Of a stretch of 64,000 nt of DNA, positions 1 through 9,011 are shown piece by piece (the first letter of the stretch is position 1; each line of letters starts with the position of its first letter). Source of the stretch: Sphingorhabdus wooponensis (GTDB lineage: Bacteria > Pseudomonadota > Alphaproteobacteria > Sphingomonadales > Sphingomonadaceae); NCBI RefSeq assembly GCF_003933235.1, contig NZ_RWJI01000001.1:316001-380000 (forward strand), in the 5' to 3' direction. The position numbers and the translations under genes are program-made. The notes below the pieces were generated by a model, which saw nothing but the letters and a program-made list of their open reading frames with translations, did not search any database and was not told the origin of the DNA.

Positions 1-827
1 AAGCTGAAAATGGGCCAATCATGCAGCATGCCCGCAAGCTCGATCAGCTCCACCGAAGGCAGCTTGGCCTTCAATGCCCGTGAGTCCGTGACCAAAATAT
101 CATCGCCACCGGCAAAGGCCAATATCGGCGGTAATCCCTCCCAATTGCCGAAAATCGGGCTGCATCTTGGGTCAGTGCGGGGCAAGTCGCCCGCATATAG
201 CAATCCGCCAGCGGCAATGCCGTTGATGGTCAGGATGCCGTCGCGGGGTTCCGTTTTCAACTGGTCGGGATGCGCAGGGTCAAGGTCCAGCCATGGGCAA
301 ATGAGCAATAGGCTGGCAGGCAAATTATGCCCTGCATCGCGTGCCATGTGCGCCAACGCGGCGGTCAAACCGCCCCCTGCAGAATCGCCGCCCATGACAA
401 AGGCTGTGTCCCCCATGTCCGCCAGATAAGCGGTATAATAATCCATGGCCCAATTGGTGATATGCGCGGCCGTATTTTCCGGTGCGAGTGGATAGAGCGG
501 CGCAGTGATGGACCAGCCATGTACCGACGCCATGCGTGACAGAAATTTCCAATGAATGTCCGTCGCCGGATAGACATAGCCACCGCCATGCCAGAACAGG
601 ATATGTGCCGTTGGCGCGCGGTCCTTTGGCGCAAGGTGCCACACAGAACGGCCCTGAAATTCGCTGTGCCGAATATCGACATCTGCATGCGCCTTGGGCG
701 CTGGCGAGGGCGCGGAACGCACTTTTGCGATATTCTGTTCAAATTGCGGCCCGCCGCTGAACATCCGGCGATAATAGCCTGTGGTGCGAAGCACAAAGCC
801 AGCAAGGCTGGCGGCAAAACTTGGCAT
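1..827 (-). CDS. alpha/beta hydrolase fold-3 (HSL-like) esterase, 3' end outside window
   Basis: The protein reads leftward from ATG at 827, with a purine-rich GGGAGA about 8 bases upstream, and is still open at base 1, so its C-terminus is missing. The 275 residues visible contain the oxyanion motif HGGGY (near residue 80), the nucleophile elbow GDSAGGG, an aspartate in GGDDILVTDSR and a late histidine in MLHDWP. Together these give the Ser-Asp-His triad and HGGG of the hormone-sensitive-lipase or 'alpha/beta hydrolase fold-3' family. There is no signal peptide, so a cytoplasmic esterase or lipase acting on small acyl esters is likely. Substrate cannot be deduced. Confidence 0.85.
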   Translation of the reverse strand, partial: MPSFAASLAGFVLRTTGYYRRMFSGGPQFEQNIAKVRSAPSPAPKAHADVDIRHSEFQGRSVWHLAPKDRAPTAHILFWHGGGYVYPATDIHWKFLSRMASVHGWSITAPLYPLAPENTAAHITNWAMDYYTAYLADMGDTAFVMGGDSAGGGLTAALAHMARDAGHNLPASLLLICPWLDLDPAHPDQLKTEPRDGILTINGIAAGGLLYAGDLPRTDPRCSPIFGNWEGLPPILAFAGGDDILVTDSRALKAKLPSVELIELAGMLHDWPIFS

Positions 828-885
828 AATTCACTCTCCCCTGACAAGGGAGCTATATCAACCCGCCACACCAATCAAGCAGTTC

Positions 886-915
886 GCTTCCCGACAAGCC
901 TGCTCGCCGGGAAGC
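886..915. terminator. inverted repeat between hydrolase and DUF885 genes
   Basis: GCTTCCCG at 886-893 and CGGGAAGC at 908-915 form a stem of 8 to 9 pairs just downstream of the DUF885 stop (minus strand). No T-run follows, so it is only a candidate terminator or mRNA-end hairpin. Confidence 0.4.
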
Positions 916-923
916 GCATGCGT

Positions 924-2729
924 TTACTTCGACGCTGATATCCAATCGTCGATTTTCTTTTCGAGAACCGTCAGCGGCAACGCGCCAGTGTTCAAAACCT
1001 GATTATGAAATTCGCGTACGTCGAATTTTTTGCCCAATTGCGCTTTGGCCTTATCCTTCAGACGCATGATCGTCAGCGCGCCGATTTTATACGCCAAGGC
1101 CTGCGTTGGAATGGCGATATAGCGTTCCACCTCTGCGGTTGCGTCGGTTTTGCCCATGTCGCTATTGGCGAGCATATAATCGATCGCTTGTTCGCGCGTC
1201 CAACCCTTGCTGTGCAGGCCAGTGTCAACGACAAGACGCATGGCGCGGAGCATTTCGTCCGACAATGTGCCGAAGCGTTGATACGGGTCTTTGAACAGGC
1301 CCATGTCATAGCCCAAGGTTTCCGAATAAAGCGCCCAGCCTTCGACATAAGCGGTGTTGCCGCCAAAGCGCATGAAGGCAGGCAATTTCTCATTTTCCTG
1401 CGCGATGCTGATCTGGAAATGGTGCCCCGGCGCACCTTCGTGCAGATAGAGCGTTGTCATGCCAGGGGTTGTGCGGCTTGGCAGGTCATAGGCGTTGAAA
1501 TAAAATGTGCCGGCGCGCGAACCGTCGGGCGTGCCGGGCTGATAGCTGCCGCCGGCTTCATATTTTTCGCGGAATTCTTCATAAGGCTTGATCTCAAGCG
1601 GTGCCTTGGGAAGATATTTGAACTGCGTCGAAATCTTTGAATCGACAATTTTGCCGATGTCATAATAGCCCTGCGTCAAGGCTTCACGGCTGGCGAGTTT
1701 GAACTTTGGATCCGAACGCAGATGTTCGAAAAACTCGGGCAAAGTGCCTTTGAAGCCAACTTCCTTGCGGATCGCTTCCATCCCCGATGTAATCCGCGCG
1801 ACTTCGGATAGGCCAAGATTATGGATTTCGTCGGCCTTCAACGGCAGGGTCGTCGTTTGCTCGATCATATATTGATACAGGCCTTCGCCGCCCTTCATTG
1901 CCGATAGGCCCACTTGCTCACGCGCCAGTGGCAAATAGCTGTCGCGCAGAAAATCGCGCAGGCGGGCATTGGCAGGGTAAAGGCCGTTTTCGATAATATC
2001 GCGATATTCGGCCGTCAGCCGTGCCTTGTCGGCATCGCTGAAACCTTCTGGGAATTTCAGGACTGGACCATAATAAGGCGATTCTTCGGTTTTTTGGGCG
2101 AGCTGCGTATTCAATTGATCGACAACGTTTGTGATTGTCATCTTCGTTTCGAACACGCCCGTCGCCATGCCCTGACGGAAGCGGTCAATCGACCGGTCCA
2201 TGAGCACGATAAATTCCTTATGGCGTTTCAGGTTATTGTCATAATCCTGCACTGTCTTGAACGGTGCTGCACCCTGTCCGCTAGCAAAGGTCGGGTAGAA
2301 AGTGTGAAAACCGAAAAAGTGATTGAGCGGACGGACAACGGTCAGGTCCATAATCTCTTTGGACAAGCCCTTGAGCGCGTCGGTCTGGTTTTGCTTAAAT
2401 ACGTCATAAGCGATTTTGTCGGTCGCGTTCAGCTGGTCACGGTCAATGCTTTTCAGCGCTTCCAAATTGGCTTCGGCGGCTTTGCGTTCATTGTCGAAAT
2501 AGGCATCGCTGATGAAATCACCAAAACGGTCGGCATAGCGCATATCGCCCCGGAACATGGCGTTCAGCGGGTTACGCTGCAGGCTTGCCTCATCATCGGC
2601 GGCAAATAATGCCGAGAGCTTCTGGCTTTCGGTCGCGGCGGTTTCGGTCGCGGCCGTCTGGGCCTGCGCGGCGAAAGGCGACAGCAAGGCGGCGCTCGCG
2701 AGTAATAGGATATGGCGCTTCATTTTCAT
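924..2729 (-). CDS. exported DUF885 family metallopeptidase-like protein
   Basis: The 601-residue protein opens with a cleavable signal peptide (basic MKMKRH, hydrophobic stretch, AQA cleavage site near residue 23), so it acts in the periplasm or at the envelope. The body matches the DUF885 family. Its hallmark HEGAPGHH lies at residues 430-437 and is followed by an acidic segment (YVEGWALYSE), the layout expected of a zinc-dependent gluzincin-like fold. Family members are presumed peptidases with poorly known substrates. ATG at 2723 is an equally possible start. The gene is monocistronic, running away from the 2OG oxygenase gene upstream. Confidence 0.85.
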   Translation of the reverse strand: MKMKRHILLLASAALLSPFAAQAQTAATETAATESQKLSALFAADDEASLQRNPLNAMFRGDMRYADRFGDFISDAYFDNERKAAEANLEALKSIDRDQLNATDKIAYDVFKQNQTDALKGLSKEIMDLTVVRPLNHFFGFHTFYPTFASGQGAAPFKTVQDYDNNLKRHKEFIVLMDRSIDRFRQGMATGVFETKMTITNVVDQLNTQLAQKTEESPYYGPVLKFPEGFSDADKARLTAEYRDIIENGLYPANARLRDFLRDSYLPLAREQVGLSAMKGGEGLYQYMIEQTTTLPLKADEIHNLGLSEVARITSGMEAIRKEVGFKGTLPEFFEHLRSDPKFKLASREALTQGYYDIGKIVDSKISTQFKYLPKAPLEIKPYEEFREKYEAGGSYQPGTPDGSRAGTFYFNAYDLPSRTTPGMTTLYLHEGAPGHHFQISIAQENEKLPAFMRFGGNTAYVEGWALYSETLGYDMGLFKDPYQRFGTLSDEMLRAMRLVVDTGLHSKGWTREQAIDYMLANSDMGKTDATAEVERYIAIPTQALAYKIGALTIMRLKDKAKAQLGKKFDVREFHNQVLNTGALPLTVLEKKIDDWISASK

Positions 2730-2870
2730 GCGATATTCTCCGACAATATTTCTTATGCACCTAAGGGGTGCGCTGTGGGTATGGCGCTTGCTGTCGGCTT
2801 CCTGACGGCCAAGCGCAATATGGTTTCGACAGACGACAATAAGCGCTGGGCAAGCGAACTGCGATGCCCT

Positions 2871-3581
2871 TTACGACATTTGTGCGGACGTTGCCTCCAG
2901 CCAGTCATTTTGCCGGTACCATTTGGTGATGATATGTTTCACCCCGCGCGTGACCGGCGTGCCGGTGTGCAATGTTTTGTAATTAAGCGTCCCGTCGGGT
3001 TTTGCATTGTTCCACATCAGCATCATGCCGGCCTGAGGACGAATGCCAAGGCCAAGATGCGGAAATTCGGTCGCGCCGCCCTCTTTGGGTTCGTTTAAGA
3101 AAATCATTGCGGTCCAACTGCGCTGGCCGCCCCCTGGGCCTTCATGTGCCCAATAGCTTTGGCTTGGGTGGAAAAAATCGTGATGCGCCTTAAACTCTTG
3201 GCCGACCTGATAGCGCTGCCCCTGCATGGTTTCGGCATAATTATTATCTATACCCAAAACATCGCTCATCCGGGCCTCAACCTTGGCGATGAATGGATCC
3301 CATCGGTTGAGATGGCAACTGTAACTGGTGCGAAAACCCTGTTGCTCCGTACCTTTGTATAAGGTGGAGGGCACGGCATCCGCATCAATTTTCGCAATCA
3401 ATGTTTTGCAGTCTTTGGCGCTCAAAAAGCCCTGATACAGATATAATTGCGCGTCTTCATGGTCGACCTGCTGTACCAGCGGATTGGCGTTCAATCTTTT
3501 GGTCACATGCGCGCCGATCCGCGCCAGCTTGGCGGGATCATTATTGGGGTCAAATTCTGTTGCGGGCGTATCTGTCTGCAT
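2871..3581 (-). CDS. 2-oxoglutarate/Fe(II) dioxygenase, prolyl 4-hydroxylase-like
   Basis: A 236-residue soluble protein with the double-stranded beta-helix signature of P4Hc enzymes. H133 and D135 (in HHDFFHP) and H205 (in LHTGTPV) supply the iron-binding HxD...H facial triad, and K215 (GVKHI) would bind 2-oxoglutarate. The segment with RSWTAMIFLN and GGATEFP is typical of bacterial prolyl-4-hydroxylase homologues. It ends 12 bases before the downstream amidohydrolase start region, and all genes here run on the minus strand. The hydroxylated substrate is unknown. Confidence 0.87.
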   Translation of the reverse strand: MQTDTPATEFDPNNDPAKLARIGAHVTKRLNANPLVQQVDHEDAQLYLYQGFLSAKDCKTLIAKIDADAVPSTLYKGTEQQGFRTSYSCHLNRWDPFIAKVEARMSDVLGIDNNYAETMQGQRYQVGQEFKAHHDFFHPSQSYWAHEGPGGGQRSWTAMIFLNEPKEGGATEFPHLGLGIRPQAGMMLMWNNAKPDGTLNYKTLHTGTPVTRGVKHIITKWYRQNDWLEATSAQMS

Positions 3582-3593
3582 AAGATCACCGAA

Positions 3594-4862
3594 TCACGGA
3601 ATGATGCGCCCTCTTACCATGACCCACTCCGCCTTTTCGAGGGTGCTAATATTGGTCAGCGGATTTTCATTCACTGCGACCAGATCCGCGGAATAGCCAA
3701 TGGCAATGCGGCCGATTTCATTTTCTAGCCCAAGCGTTTTGGCGGCCACTGTGGTGGCGCTGGCCAATGCTTCGGTTGGGGTCATGCCTGCGTTGACCAA
3801 TAAGGCAAATTCGCTGCCATTGCGGCCATGTTCAAATACGCCCGCGTCGGTACCAAAGGCGACGGTGACACCCATTGCCTTGGCGCGCCGAACCTGACGG
3901 CCAGCGGCCTCAACGGCTTGCTTGGCCTTGACCTCAACCGTGGGGGTGTAAATGCCCTTGCCCAGTCGGGCGCGCACGCCCTCTAGCGCCATCAAAGTTG
4001 GAACCAAGGCAGTGCCCTTGGCTTTCATCACCTTCAACGCTGCCTCATCGGCAAATGTGCCATGTTCGATGGAATCAATGCCTGCTGCGGATGCCGCTTC
4101 AATACCGCGGGCACCATGGGCATGCGCCATGACCTTTAGGCCAAGCGAATGGGCGGTGTTGGTGATGGACAGCATTTCCTCGCTGGTAAAATGTGCCTCC
4201 AGACCGCGGCCCTGTTGCGACAAAACGCCGCCGGTTGCCGTTATTTTGATGACATCTGCACCCGCGCGCGACGATTTGCGCACTTTTTCGGCGCATTCTA
4301 CGGGGCCTGTGCAGGTGTAGCCCGATTCCAGCGTGGCAATGACGTCATTGCGGAAACCGGACACATCGCCATGGCCGCCGACGATGGACAAAGCTGGGCC
4401 AGCCGCGATGATACGCGGGCCAATGATGCGCCCTTCTGCGGTGCCACGGCGCAAGACAAAAGCGGTATTTTGCGCAGAGCCCGCCTCACGCACAGTCGTA
4501 AAGCCAGCCTTGACCGTCAACGCGGCGTTCTTCACGCCCATGACCACGCCCCATTCATCAGGGTTCACCGCTTCGTCGCGAAAATCATCGCCGGGATCGC
4601 CAGTTAAATGAACATGAAGGTCAATGAGGCCGGGGACCAAGGTCTTGGTCGACAGGTCAACGACGCTGTCTGCTTGAAACGGGTTGTTGATGCCTTTGGC
4701 GATGTCTTTAATCCGCCCATCTTCGACCAAGATGACGGCAGGCCCAGTGGGGCCGGTTGCGGCATCGGGGATGAGATTGCCAACGATGATGGCTTGCGTC
4801 GCGGCGGACGCGGGCGCGGCCAATGACAAAGCGGCGCTTGCAAATAATAGGCAACGTAACAT
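3594..4862 (-). CDS. exported amidohydrolase (imidazolonepropionase / Xaa-Pro dipeptidase-like)
   Basis: Start taken at ATG 4862, which has a strong GGGGGAGAG upstream (a TTG one codon earlier is possible), giving 422 residues. A signal peptide (MLRCLLFASAALSLAAPASA) directs it to the periplasm. The metal-dependent amidohydrolase barrel shows the HxH pair at H83/H85 (LIDLHVHL). Further histidines sit in KVMAHAHG and SIEHG, and the late aspartate is in VAFGTDAGV. The final AEWVMVRGRII segment is the usual composite beta-sandwich end. This subfamily hydrolyses cyclic amides or dipeptides, and the substrate is not readable from sequence. Confidence 0.87.
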   Translation of the reverse strand: MLRCLLFASAALSLAAPASAATQAIIVGNLIPDAATGPTGPAVILVEDGRIKDIAKGINNPFQADSVVDLSTKTLVPGLIDLHVHLTGDPGDDFRDEAVNPDEWGVVMGVKNAALTVKAGFTTVREAGSAQNTAFVLRRGTAEGRIIGPRIIAAGPALSIVGGHGDVSGFRNDVIATLESGYTCTGPVECAEKVRKSSRAGADVIKITATGGVLSQQGRGLEAHFTSEEMLSITNTAHSLGLKVMAHAHGARGIEAASAAGIDSIEHGTFADEAALKVMKAKGTALVPTLMALEGVRARLGKGIYTPTVEVKAKQAVEAAGRQVRRAKAMGVTVAFGTDAGVFEHGRNGSEFALLVNAGMTPTEALASATTVAAKTLGLENEIGRIAIGYSADLVAVNENPLTNISTLEKAEWVMVRGRIIP

Positions 4863-4927
4863 CAAAAACTCTCCCCCACTGATGGGCGCGAGTTTGGTCA
4901 GCTTGGGCCAAGGTTACAAGTAAAAAA

Positions 4928-4949
4928 GCCCGGACGCGGATGTCCGGGC
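4928..4949 (-). terminator. intrinsic terminator of the RcnB-like gene
   Basis: GCCCGGAC (4928-4935) and GTCCGGGC (4942-4949) form a perfect 8-bp stem with a 6-base loop. Read on the minus strand the hairpin is followed by a run of T, 18 bases past the stop of the gene ending at 4968. Confidence 0.85.
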
Positions 4950-4967
4950 CATTTCGTTTTTACGTGC

Positions 4968-5801
4968 TTACCAGAAAAAAGCGGGAATGACGTCAACCAC
5001 ACGGCCATTGCGCACATCGACCAAAAGGACATCGTCATAATAACGCACCCAACGGTAGCTGCCATAGGCGGCGGGCAGGCGATACTGCCAAGGGTCATTG
5101 ATCCAAAAGCGCGGACCAAAATAAGCCGAACCTAAAGAAAAACCGATGGAGATGCGGCTATATTTACGGTCACGATAGGGGGCGTAATAGCGGCCGGGAC
5201 GGTAATAATTTCTGTTCTGCTCGCGATATTTGCGCCAATTATAGCGGCCGTCATTGCGCCAATTGTCGCTCCAGCGGCCCATTTGATTGCGGTCTAGCCG
5301 GCCGTCACGGTTCCGGTCGTAGCGACGGTCAATGCGTTCATCGTCATTGCGGTCAAAGCGGCGATCCAGCCGGCCATCACGGTTCCGATCCCAATTCCGG
5401 TCCAGATTGCCATCGCGATTGCGGTCCCAGCGGCGGTCGAGGTTACCATCACGATTGCGATCATAATATCGGCCGACCTGACGCGCTTCGCGGCGTTCGG
5501 TGGGCACACTAGCGCGCTGGGGTTCGGCGCGACTTTTGACTTCCTCTGCTGGTGTAGGCTCTTGCCAGGACTGCAAGCGCCGCTGCATGCTTTGCTGCCG
5601 CGCGGCCCGACGTTCGGCGCGTTGTTCAGGCATAGGGTTGGCGCGGGCCTCTTGCCGTTCGGCACGCCGTTCCTCGCGCTGAAAATCCGCGACACCGTCA
5701 ACCATCATGTCGGCGCGAACGGGTGCGGACGGGGCCGCATAGGCCGCGATAGGCGCAAGCGCGGTCGCGGTTGCCAAAGTCATGAGTATATATTTTTTCA
5801 T
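4968..5801 (-). CDS. RcnB-like periplasmic protein with tandem calcium-loop-like repeats
   Basis: ATG at 5801 has GGAGA about 8 bases upstream, giving 277 residues. The much longer open frame upstream is not needed. A signal peptide (MKKYILM...IAAYAAP) is followed by an Arg/Glu-rich charged region. Residues about 112-171 hold five 11-12-residue repeats of the form xDRNRDGxLDRR. Each matches the DxNxDGxxxD pattern of EF-hand or dockerin-type calcium loops. The last 70 residues (YRLPAAYGSYRWVRYYDDVLLVDVRNGRVVDV) match the RcnB family C-terminal domain. RcnB proteins act in the periplasm in nickel/cobalt homeostasis, and a metal-binding envelope role is inferred. Repeat 4 (DRNDDERID) is degenerate. 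Confidence 0.8.
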   Translation of the reverse strand: MKKYILMTLATATALAPIAAYAAPSAPVRADMMVDGVADFQREERRAERQEARANPMPEQRAERRAARQQSMQRRLQSWQEPTPAEEVKSRAEPQRASVPTERREARQVGRYYDRNRDGNLDRRWDRNRDGNLDRNWDRNRDGRLDRRFDRNDDERIDRRYDRNRDGRLDRNQMGRWSDNWRNDGRYNWRKYREQNRNYYRPGRYYAPYRDRKYSRISIGFSLGSAYFGPRFWINDPWQYRLPAAYGSYRWVRYYDDVLLVDVRNGRVVDVIPAFFW

Positions 5802-5925
5802 GGCAGGTCTCCATGGCAGAGGCACTATGCGACTGCGTTGGACCCCGTCTGAACCGATTCTGCTGAAGCGAAGCTGAACCATGTATTCACGTTCATGAAA
5901 GGAAGCATTTTGATGAACGAAGGGG

Positions 5926-6639
5926 TTAGCGGATTTTGTTAAACGGAATATCCATGACGGGGAACTGCTCCCATCCCGTAAAATCAAAATGCCACCATTC
6001 GTTGGATAGGCCGACAAAACCTTCGGCTTCCAGATAGCCTGCCAAGCGCGCACGGTTGGCAATGGCCGCCGCAGAAGAGCCCATATAATCACGGTGCGCT
6101 TTTTCCGAAAAATCATCAAACTCGGTTGGCATTTCGACAAGCTGTCCGGTTTGCAGATCATGCAAGGTCAGGTCAACGGCGCAGCCCCGATTATGTTTCG
6201 ACCCGCGTTTGGGGTTGGCGACATATTCTTTTTTCGGGCCAATCGGCGTTGCATCCCACAGCTTTTTGGTAATGCGCCAAGGGCGATAGGCATCGTAAAT
6301 GGTCAGGCCAAAGCCATCGGCCAAAGCTGCCTTGCTGGCGCGGGCGACGGCCAAAGCTGCTGGAGCTGCCAAAAAGGCGCGGGCTTCGTCATATAATATT
6401 CGGCCGGTAAAATTGTTGGCGGTCGCATAGCGCATATCGAGCCGGATCATGGGATCGAGCTTGATCAGCTCTAACAGCCGCTTCGGATCATCGGGTGTGA
6501 GCGCGGCGGCCTTGTCCGCGGGAATGAAAAACACATCCCGGTCGGGACCGACAGGCGCACAACCGACGAGCGGCAGGGCCGCCAGCCCAAAGGCCACCTC
6601 ACGGCGCGAAAAGATTATTCCGCGTCCTTCGCCAGCCAT
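5926..6639 (-). CDS. D-alanyl-D-alanine dipeptidase (VanX/DdpX family), probable lipoprotein
   Basis: A 237-residue protein whose N-terminus has a hydrophobic stretch ending in a lipobox-like LVGC near residue 27, so a lipid-anchored envelope enzyme is likely. The zinc peptidase motifs of the VanX family are intact: [13 protein letters not shown] (SxHxxGxAxD) and NEWWHFDF (ExxWH). VanX cleaves D-Ala-D-Ala. Chromosomal homologues without van genes nearby are thought to recycle peptidoglycan dipeptide, and no van genes are present here. The start overlaps the end of accC by 25 bases, so translation is probably coupled to accC. Confidence 0.87.
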   Translation of the reverse strand: MAGEGRGIIFSRREVAFGLAALPLVGCAPVGPDRDVFFIPADKAAALTPDDPKRLLELIKLDPMIRLDMRYATANNFTGRILYDEARAFLAAPAALAVARASKAALADGFGLTIYDAYRPWRITKKLWDATPIGPKKEYVANPKRGSKHNRGCAVDLTLHDLQTGQLVEMPTEFDDFSEKAHRDYMGSSAAAIANRARLAGYLEAEGFVGLSNEWWHFDFTGWEQFPVMDIPFNKIR

Positions 6640-7964
6640 TCTTCAAGCCATTTGATGGTGTAATTGCCGTTCTGGAAATCCGGCTCTTCCAACAATCGTT
6701 GATGCAACGGAATGGTGGTCTTCATACCCTCAATCACAAATTCGCCCAGCGCACGGCGCAAGCGCATCAAGCACCCTTCGCGTGTCTGGCCATAGACAAT
6801 AAGCTTGGCAATCATGCTGTCATAATATGGCGGGACTTTATAGCCATGATAGAGGCCACTATCGACGCGAACATACAGGCCGCCGGGAGGGTGATACCAG
6901 CTGACGGTGCCCGGTGACGGCATGAAGGTGCGCGGGTCTTCGGCGTTGATCCGGCATTCCACCGCATGGCCCGTGAAGGTAACCTCTTCTTGCTTAAACG
7001 AAAGCGGCTTGCCTTCGGCCACACGTATTTGTTCGCGCACAAGGTCAATGCCCGTAATCATTTCGGTGACAGGATGTTCGACCTGCAACCGTGTGTTCAT
7101 TTCGATGAAATAAAATTCACCATTTTCCCACAAAAATTCGATAGTGCCTGCGCCGCGATAGCCCATATCGGCCATTGCCTTGGCGCATATATTGCCCATG
7201 CGATCCCGCTCGGCCGTTGCCAGCACAGGGGAGGGCGCTTCTTCCAACACCTTTTGGTGGCGCCGCTGCAAGGAGCAATCGCGCTCGCCAAGGTGGACGG
7301 CATGGCCATTGCCATCGCCGAAGACCTGAAATTCGATATGGCGCGGGTTGCCGAGATATTTTTCCAGATAGACCGTCGCGTCGCCAAAGGCGGCTTTCGC
7401 TTCGGACCCTGCTTGCTGCATCTGGGTTTCCAGCTCTTCTTCGCTGTTCACGACCTTCATGCCGCGCCCGCCGCCGCCAGAGGCGGCCTTGATGATAACC
7501 GGATAGCCAATGTCGCGCGCTATGGCTTTGGCTTCTTCGACATCCTCAATCGCGCCGTCGGAGCCGGGGACGAGTGGCAAGCCCAACGCGCCTGCGGTCC
7601 GCTTCGCCTCGACCTTATCGCCCATTGTGCGGATATGTTCGGGCTTGGGGCCAATCCATGTGATGCCATGGCTTTCGACGATTTCGGCAAATTGTGCGTT
7701 TTCGGACAAGAAACCATAGCCGGGGTGGATCGCATCGGCATGACTGATTTCAGCGGCGGAAATAATCGCAGGAATGTTCAAATAGCTGTCGGTCGCAGAA
7801 GGTGGCCCGATGCAAATGGCCTCATCCGCCAACCGCACATGCATGGCGTCGGCGTCTGCGGTCGAATGTACCGCGACCGTCTTGATCCCCATTTCATGCG
7901 CCGCACGGTGAATACGCAGCGCAATTTCGCCACGGTTGGCGATAAGGATTTTTTCAATGGCCAT
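6615..7964 (-). CDS. accC: acetyl-CoA carboxylase biotin carboxylase subunit
   Basis: The 449 residues are full length for AccC. Visible features are the N-terminal [11 protein letters not shown] start, the ATP-grasp glycine-rich loop [30 protein letters not shown], the catalytic [16 protein letters not shown] segment and the C-terminal [10 protein letters not shown] domain. It carboxylates the biotin on AccB using ATP and bicarbonate in the first committed step of fatty-acid synthesis. It lies 2 bases downstream of accB in the same operon. The downstream vanX-like gene overlaps its stop codon. Confidence 0.97.
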   Translation of the reverse strand: MAIEKILIANRGEIALRIHRAAHEMGIKTVAVHSTADADAMHVRLADEAICIGPPSATDSYLNIPAIISAAEISHADAIHPGYGFLSENAQFAEIVESHGITWIGPKPEHIRTMGDKVEAKRTAGALGLPLVPGSDGAIEDVEEAKAIARDIGYPVIIKAASGGGGRGMKVVNSEEELETQMQQAGSEAKAAFGDATVYLEKYLGNPRHIEFQVFGDGNGHAVHLGERDCSLQRRHQKVLEEAPSPVLATAERDRMGNICAKAMADMGYRGAGTIEFLWENGEFYFIEMNTRLQVEHPVTEMITGIDLVREQIRVAEGKPLSFKQEEVTFTGHAVECRINAEDPRTFMPSPGTVSWYHPPGGLYVRVDSGLYHGYKVPPYYDSMIAKLIVYGQTREGCLMRLRRALGEFVIEGMKTTIPLHQRLLEEPDFQNGNYTIKWLEEWLAKDAE

Positions 7965-7966
7965 GT

Positions 7967-8440
7967 TTACGCAATCACCAACAAGGGTTGGTCAAATTCA
8001 ACCGGCTGGCCGCTTTCGACCAAGATTTCGGTAACTGTGCCGGATGTGGCGGCGACAATCGGGTTCATGACCTTCATCGCTTCGATAATCAAAACGGTGT
8101 CGCCTGCCTTCACTTGTTGGCCCACGCTGACAAAAGGTGCGGCATCGGGCTCAGGCGTCAGATAGGCCGTGCCGACCATCGGTGACTTCATGGCGTTGGC
8201 GGAAACGGCAGGGGCGCTTGGCGCGGCTGCGGCGGCAACTGGTGCGGCAGCTGGGGCCGCGGCGGGCGCTGCCATCATCGGCGCGGCAACAGCGGTCATA
8301 TTGCGGGATACGCGGATTTTGCGTTCGCCGTCCTCAACCTCAATCTCGCTGAGACCCGTGTCGTTCAGCATCGCCGCCAGTTCGCGAACAAGGTCCGTGT
8401 CGACCTGCATGCTGCCAGTGGTTCCTGTCTTTGCCGCCAT
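7967..8440 (-). CDS. accB: acetyl-CoA carboxylase biotin carboxyl carrier protein
   Basis: 157 residues with the usual architecture. An N-terminal helix region leads to an Ala/Pro-rich flexible linker (about residues 52-82) and then the biotinyl domain, with the biotinylation lysine K123 in EAMKVMNP. An AAGGAG-type ribosome site precedes ATG at 8440. It is the first gene of the accBC operon, and its product carries carboxybiotin between AccC and the carboxyltransferase. Confidence 0.97.
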   Translation of the reverse strand: MAAKTGTTGSMQVDTDLVRELAAMLNDTGLSEIEVEDGERKIRVSRNMTAVAAPMMAAPAAAPAAAPVAAAAAPSAPAVSANAMKSPMVGTAYLTPEPDAAPFVSVGQQVKAGDTVLIIEAMKVMNPIVAATSGTVTEILVESGQPVEFDQPLLVIA

Positions 8441-8482
8441 GTAAAACTCCTTGGCCCCTAAATTACTTTGGAGCGCCTAATG

Positions 8483-8923
8483 TCAAAGTTGTAACGCTAC
8501 GTCCAGCGCCAGTTCGTACGACTTTGCGCCATGCCCCGCAAACACCGCTTTTGCGGCCATGCCAACATAACTCAAATGCCGGAAATCTTCCCGTTGATGC
8601 GGGTCGGATAAATGCACTTCAAACACCGGAACAGTAATCGCCTTGATCGCGTCTAAGATTGCGATGGATGTGTGGGTATAGCCTGCGGCGTTCAGCAACA
8701 CCGCCTTTGCACCAACGGCTTGCGCTTCATGCAGCCAATCGATCAAATGGCCTTCATGGTTGGACTGCCGAAAATCAATGACGGCCCCTGCGGCGCGCGC
8801 GCGGTCGTCCAAATGGCCGGCGATATCGTCTAGCGTATCTGTACCGTAAATTTCGGGCTCTCTTGTGCCCAGCAAATTGAGATTTGGTCCATTTAGAACA
8901 AAGATTACCGGCTGGTTAGCCAA
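8483..8923 (-). CDS. aroQ: type II 3-dehydroquinate dehydratase
   Basis: The conserved protein begins MANQPVIFVLNGPNLN, encoded from a TTG at 8923 with GGGGA six bases upstream. This gives 146 residues, the normal AroQ length, whereas longer upstream open frame is not conserved-looking. NGPNLNLLGTREPEIYG contains the active-site R21 and Y26. HEGHLIDWLHEA, NAAGYTHTS and EVHLSDPHQREDFRH supply the other family motifs. It dehydrates 3-dehydroquinate in the shikimate pathway and forms dodecamers. It is divergent from thiSG across an 88-bp gap and probably feeds into the region upstream of accBC. Confidence 0.93.
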   Translation of the reverse strand: MANQPVIFVLNGPNLNLLGTREPEIYGTDTLDDIAGHLDDRARAAGAVIDFRQSNHEGHLIDWLHEAQAVGAKAVLLNAAGYTHTSIAILDAIKAITVPVFEVHLSDPHQREDFRHLSYVGMAAKAVFAGHGAKSYELALDVALQL

Positions 8924-9011
8924 AGTATATTCCCCAGATAATGTCAAAGCAGCGGTTGCGCACACTGCCCGCCCGTCACTATATGCAAGTGAATAAAAAT
9001 TGCGAGATGAA

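Noticed and set aside
365-874. 169-codon minus-strand frame at the left edge
   Set aside because: It is out of frame with the alpha/beta hydrolase whose HGGG and GDSAGG motifs are on the same strand in another frame open to base 1.
6966-8165. Long 399-codon open frame on the plus strand opposite accC-accB
   Set aside because: It mirrors a certain pair of minus-strand genes; its translation has no recognisable motif and is a high-G+C antisense shadow.
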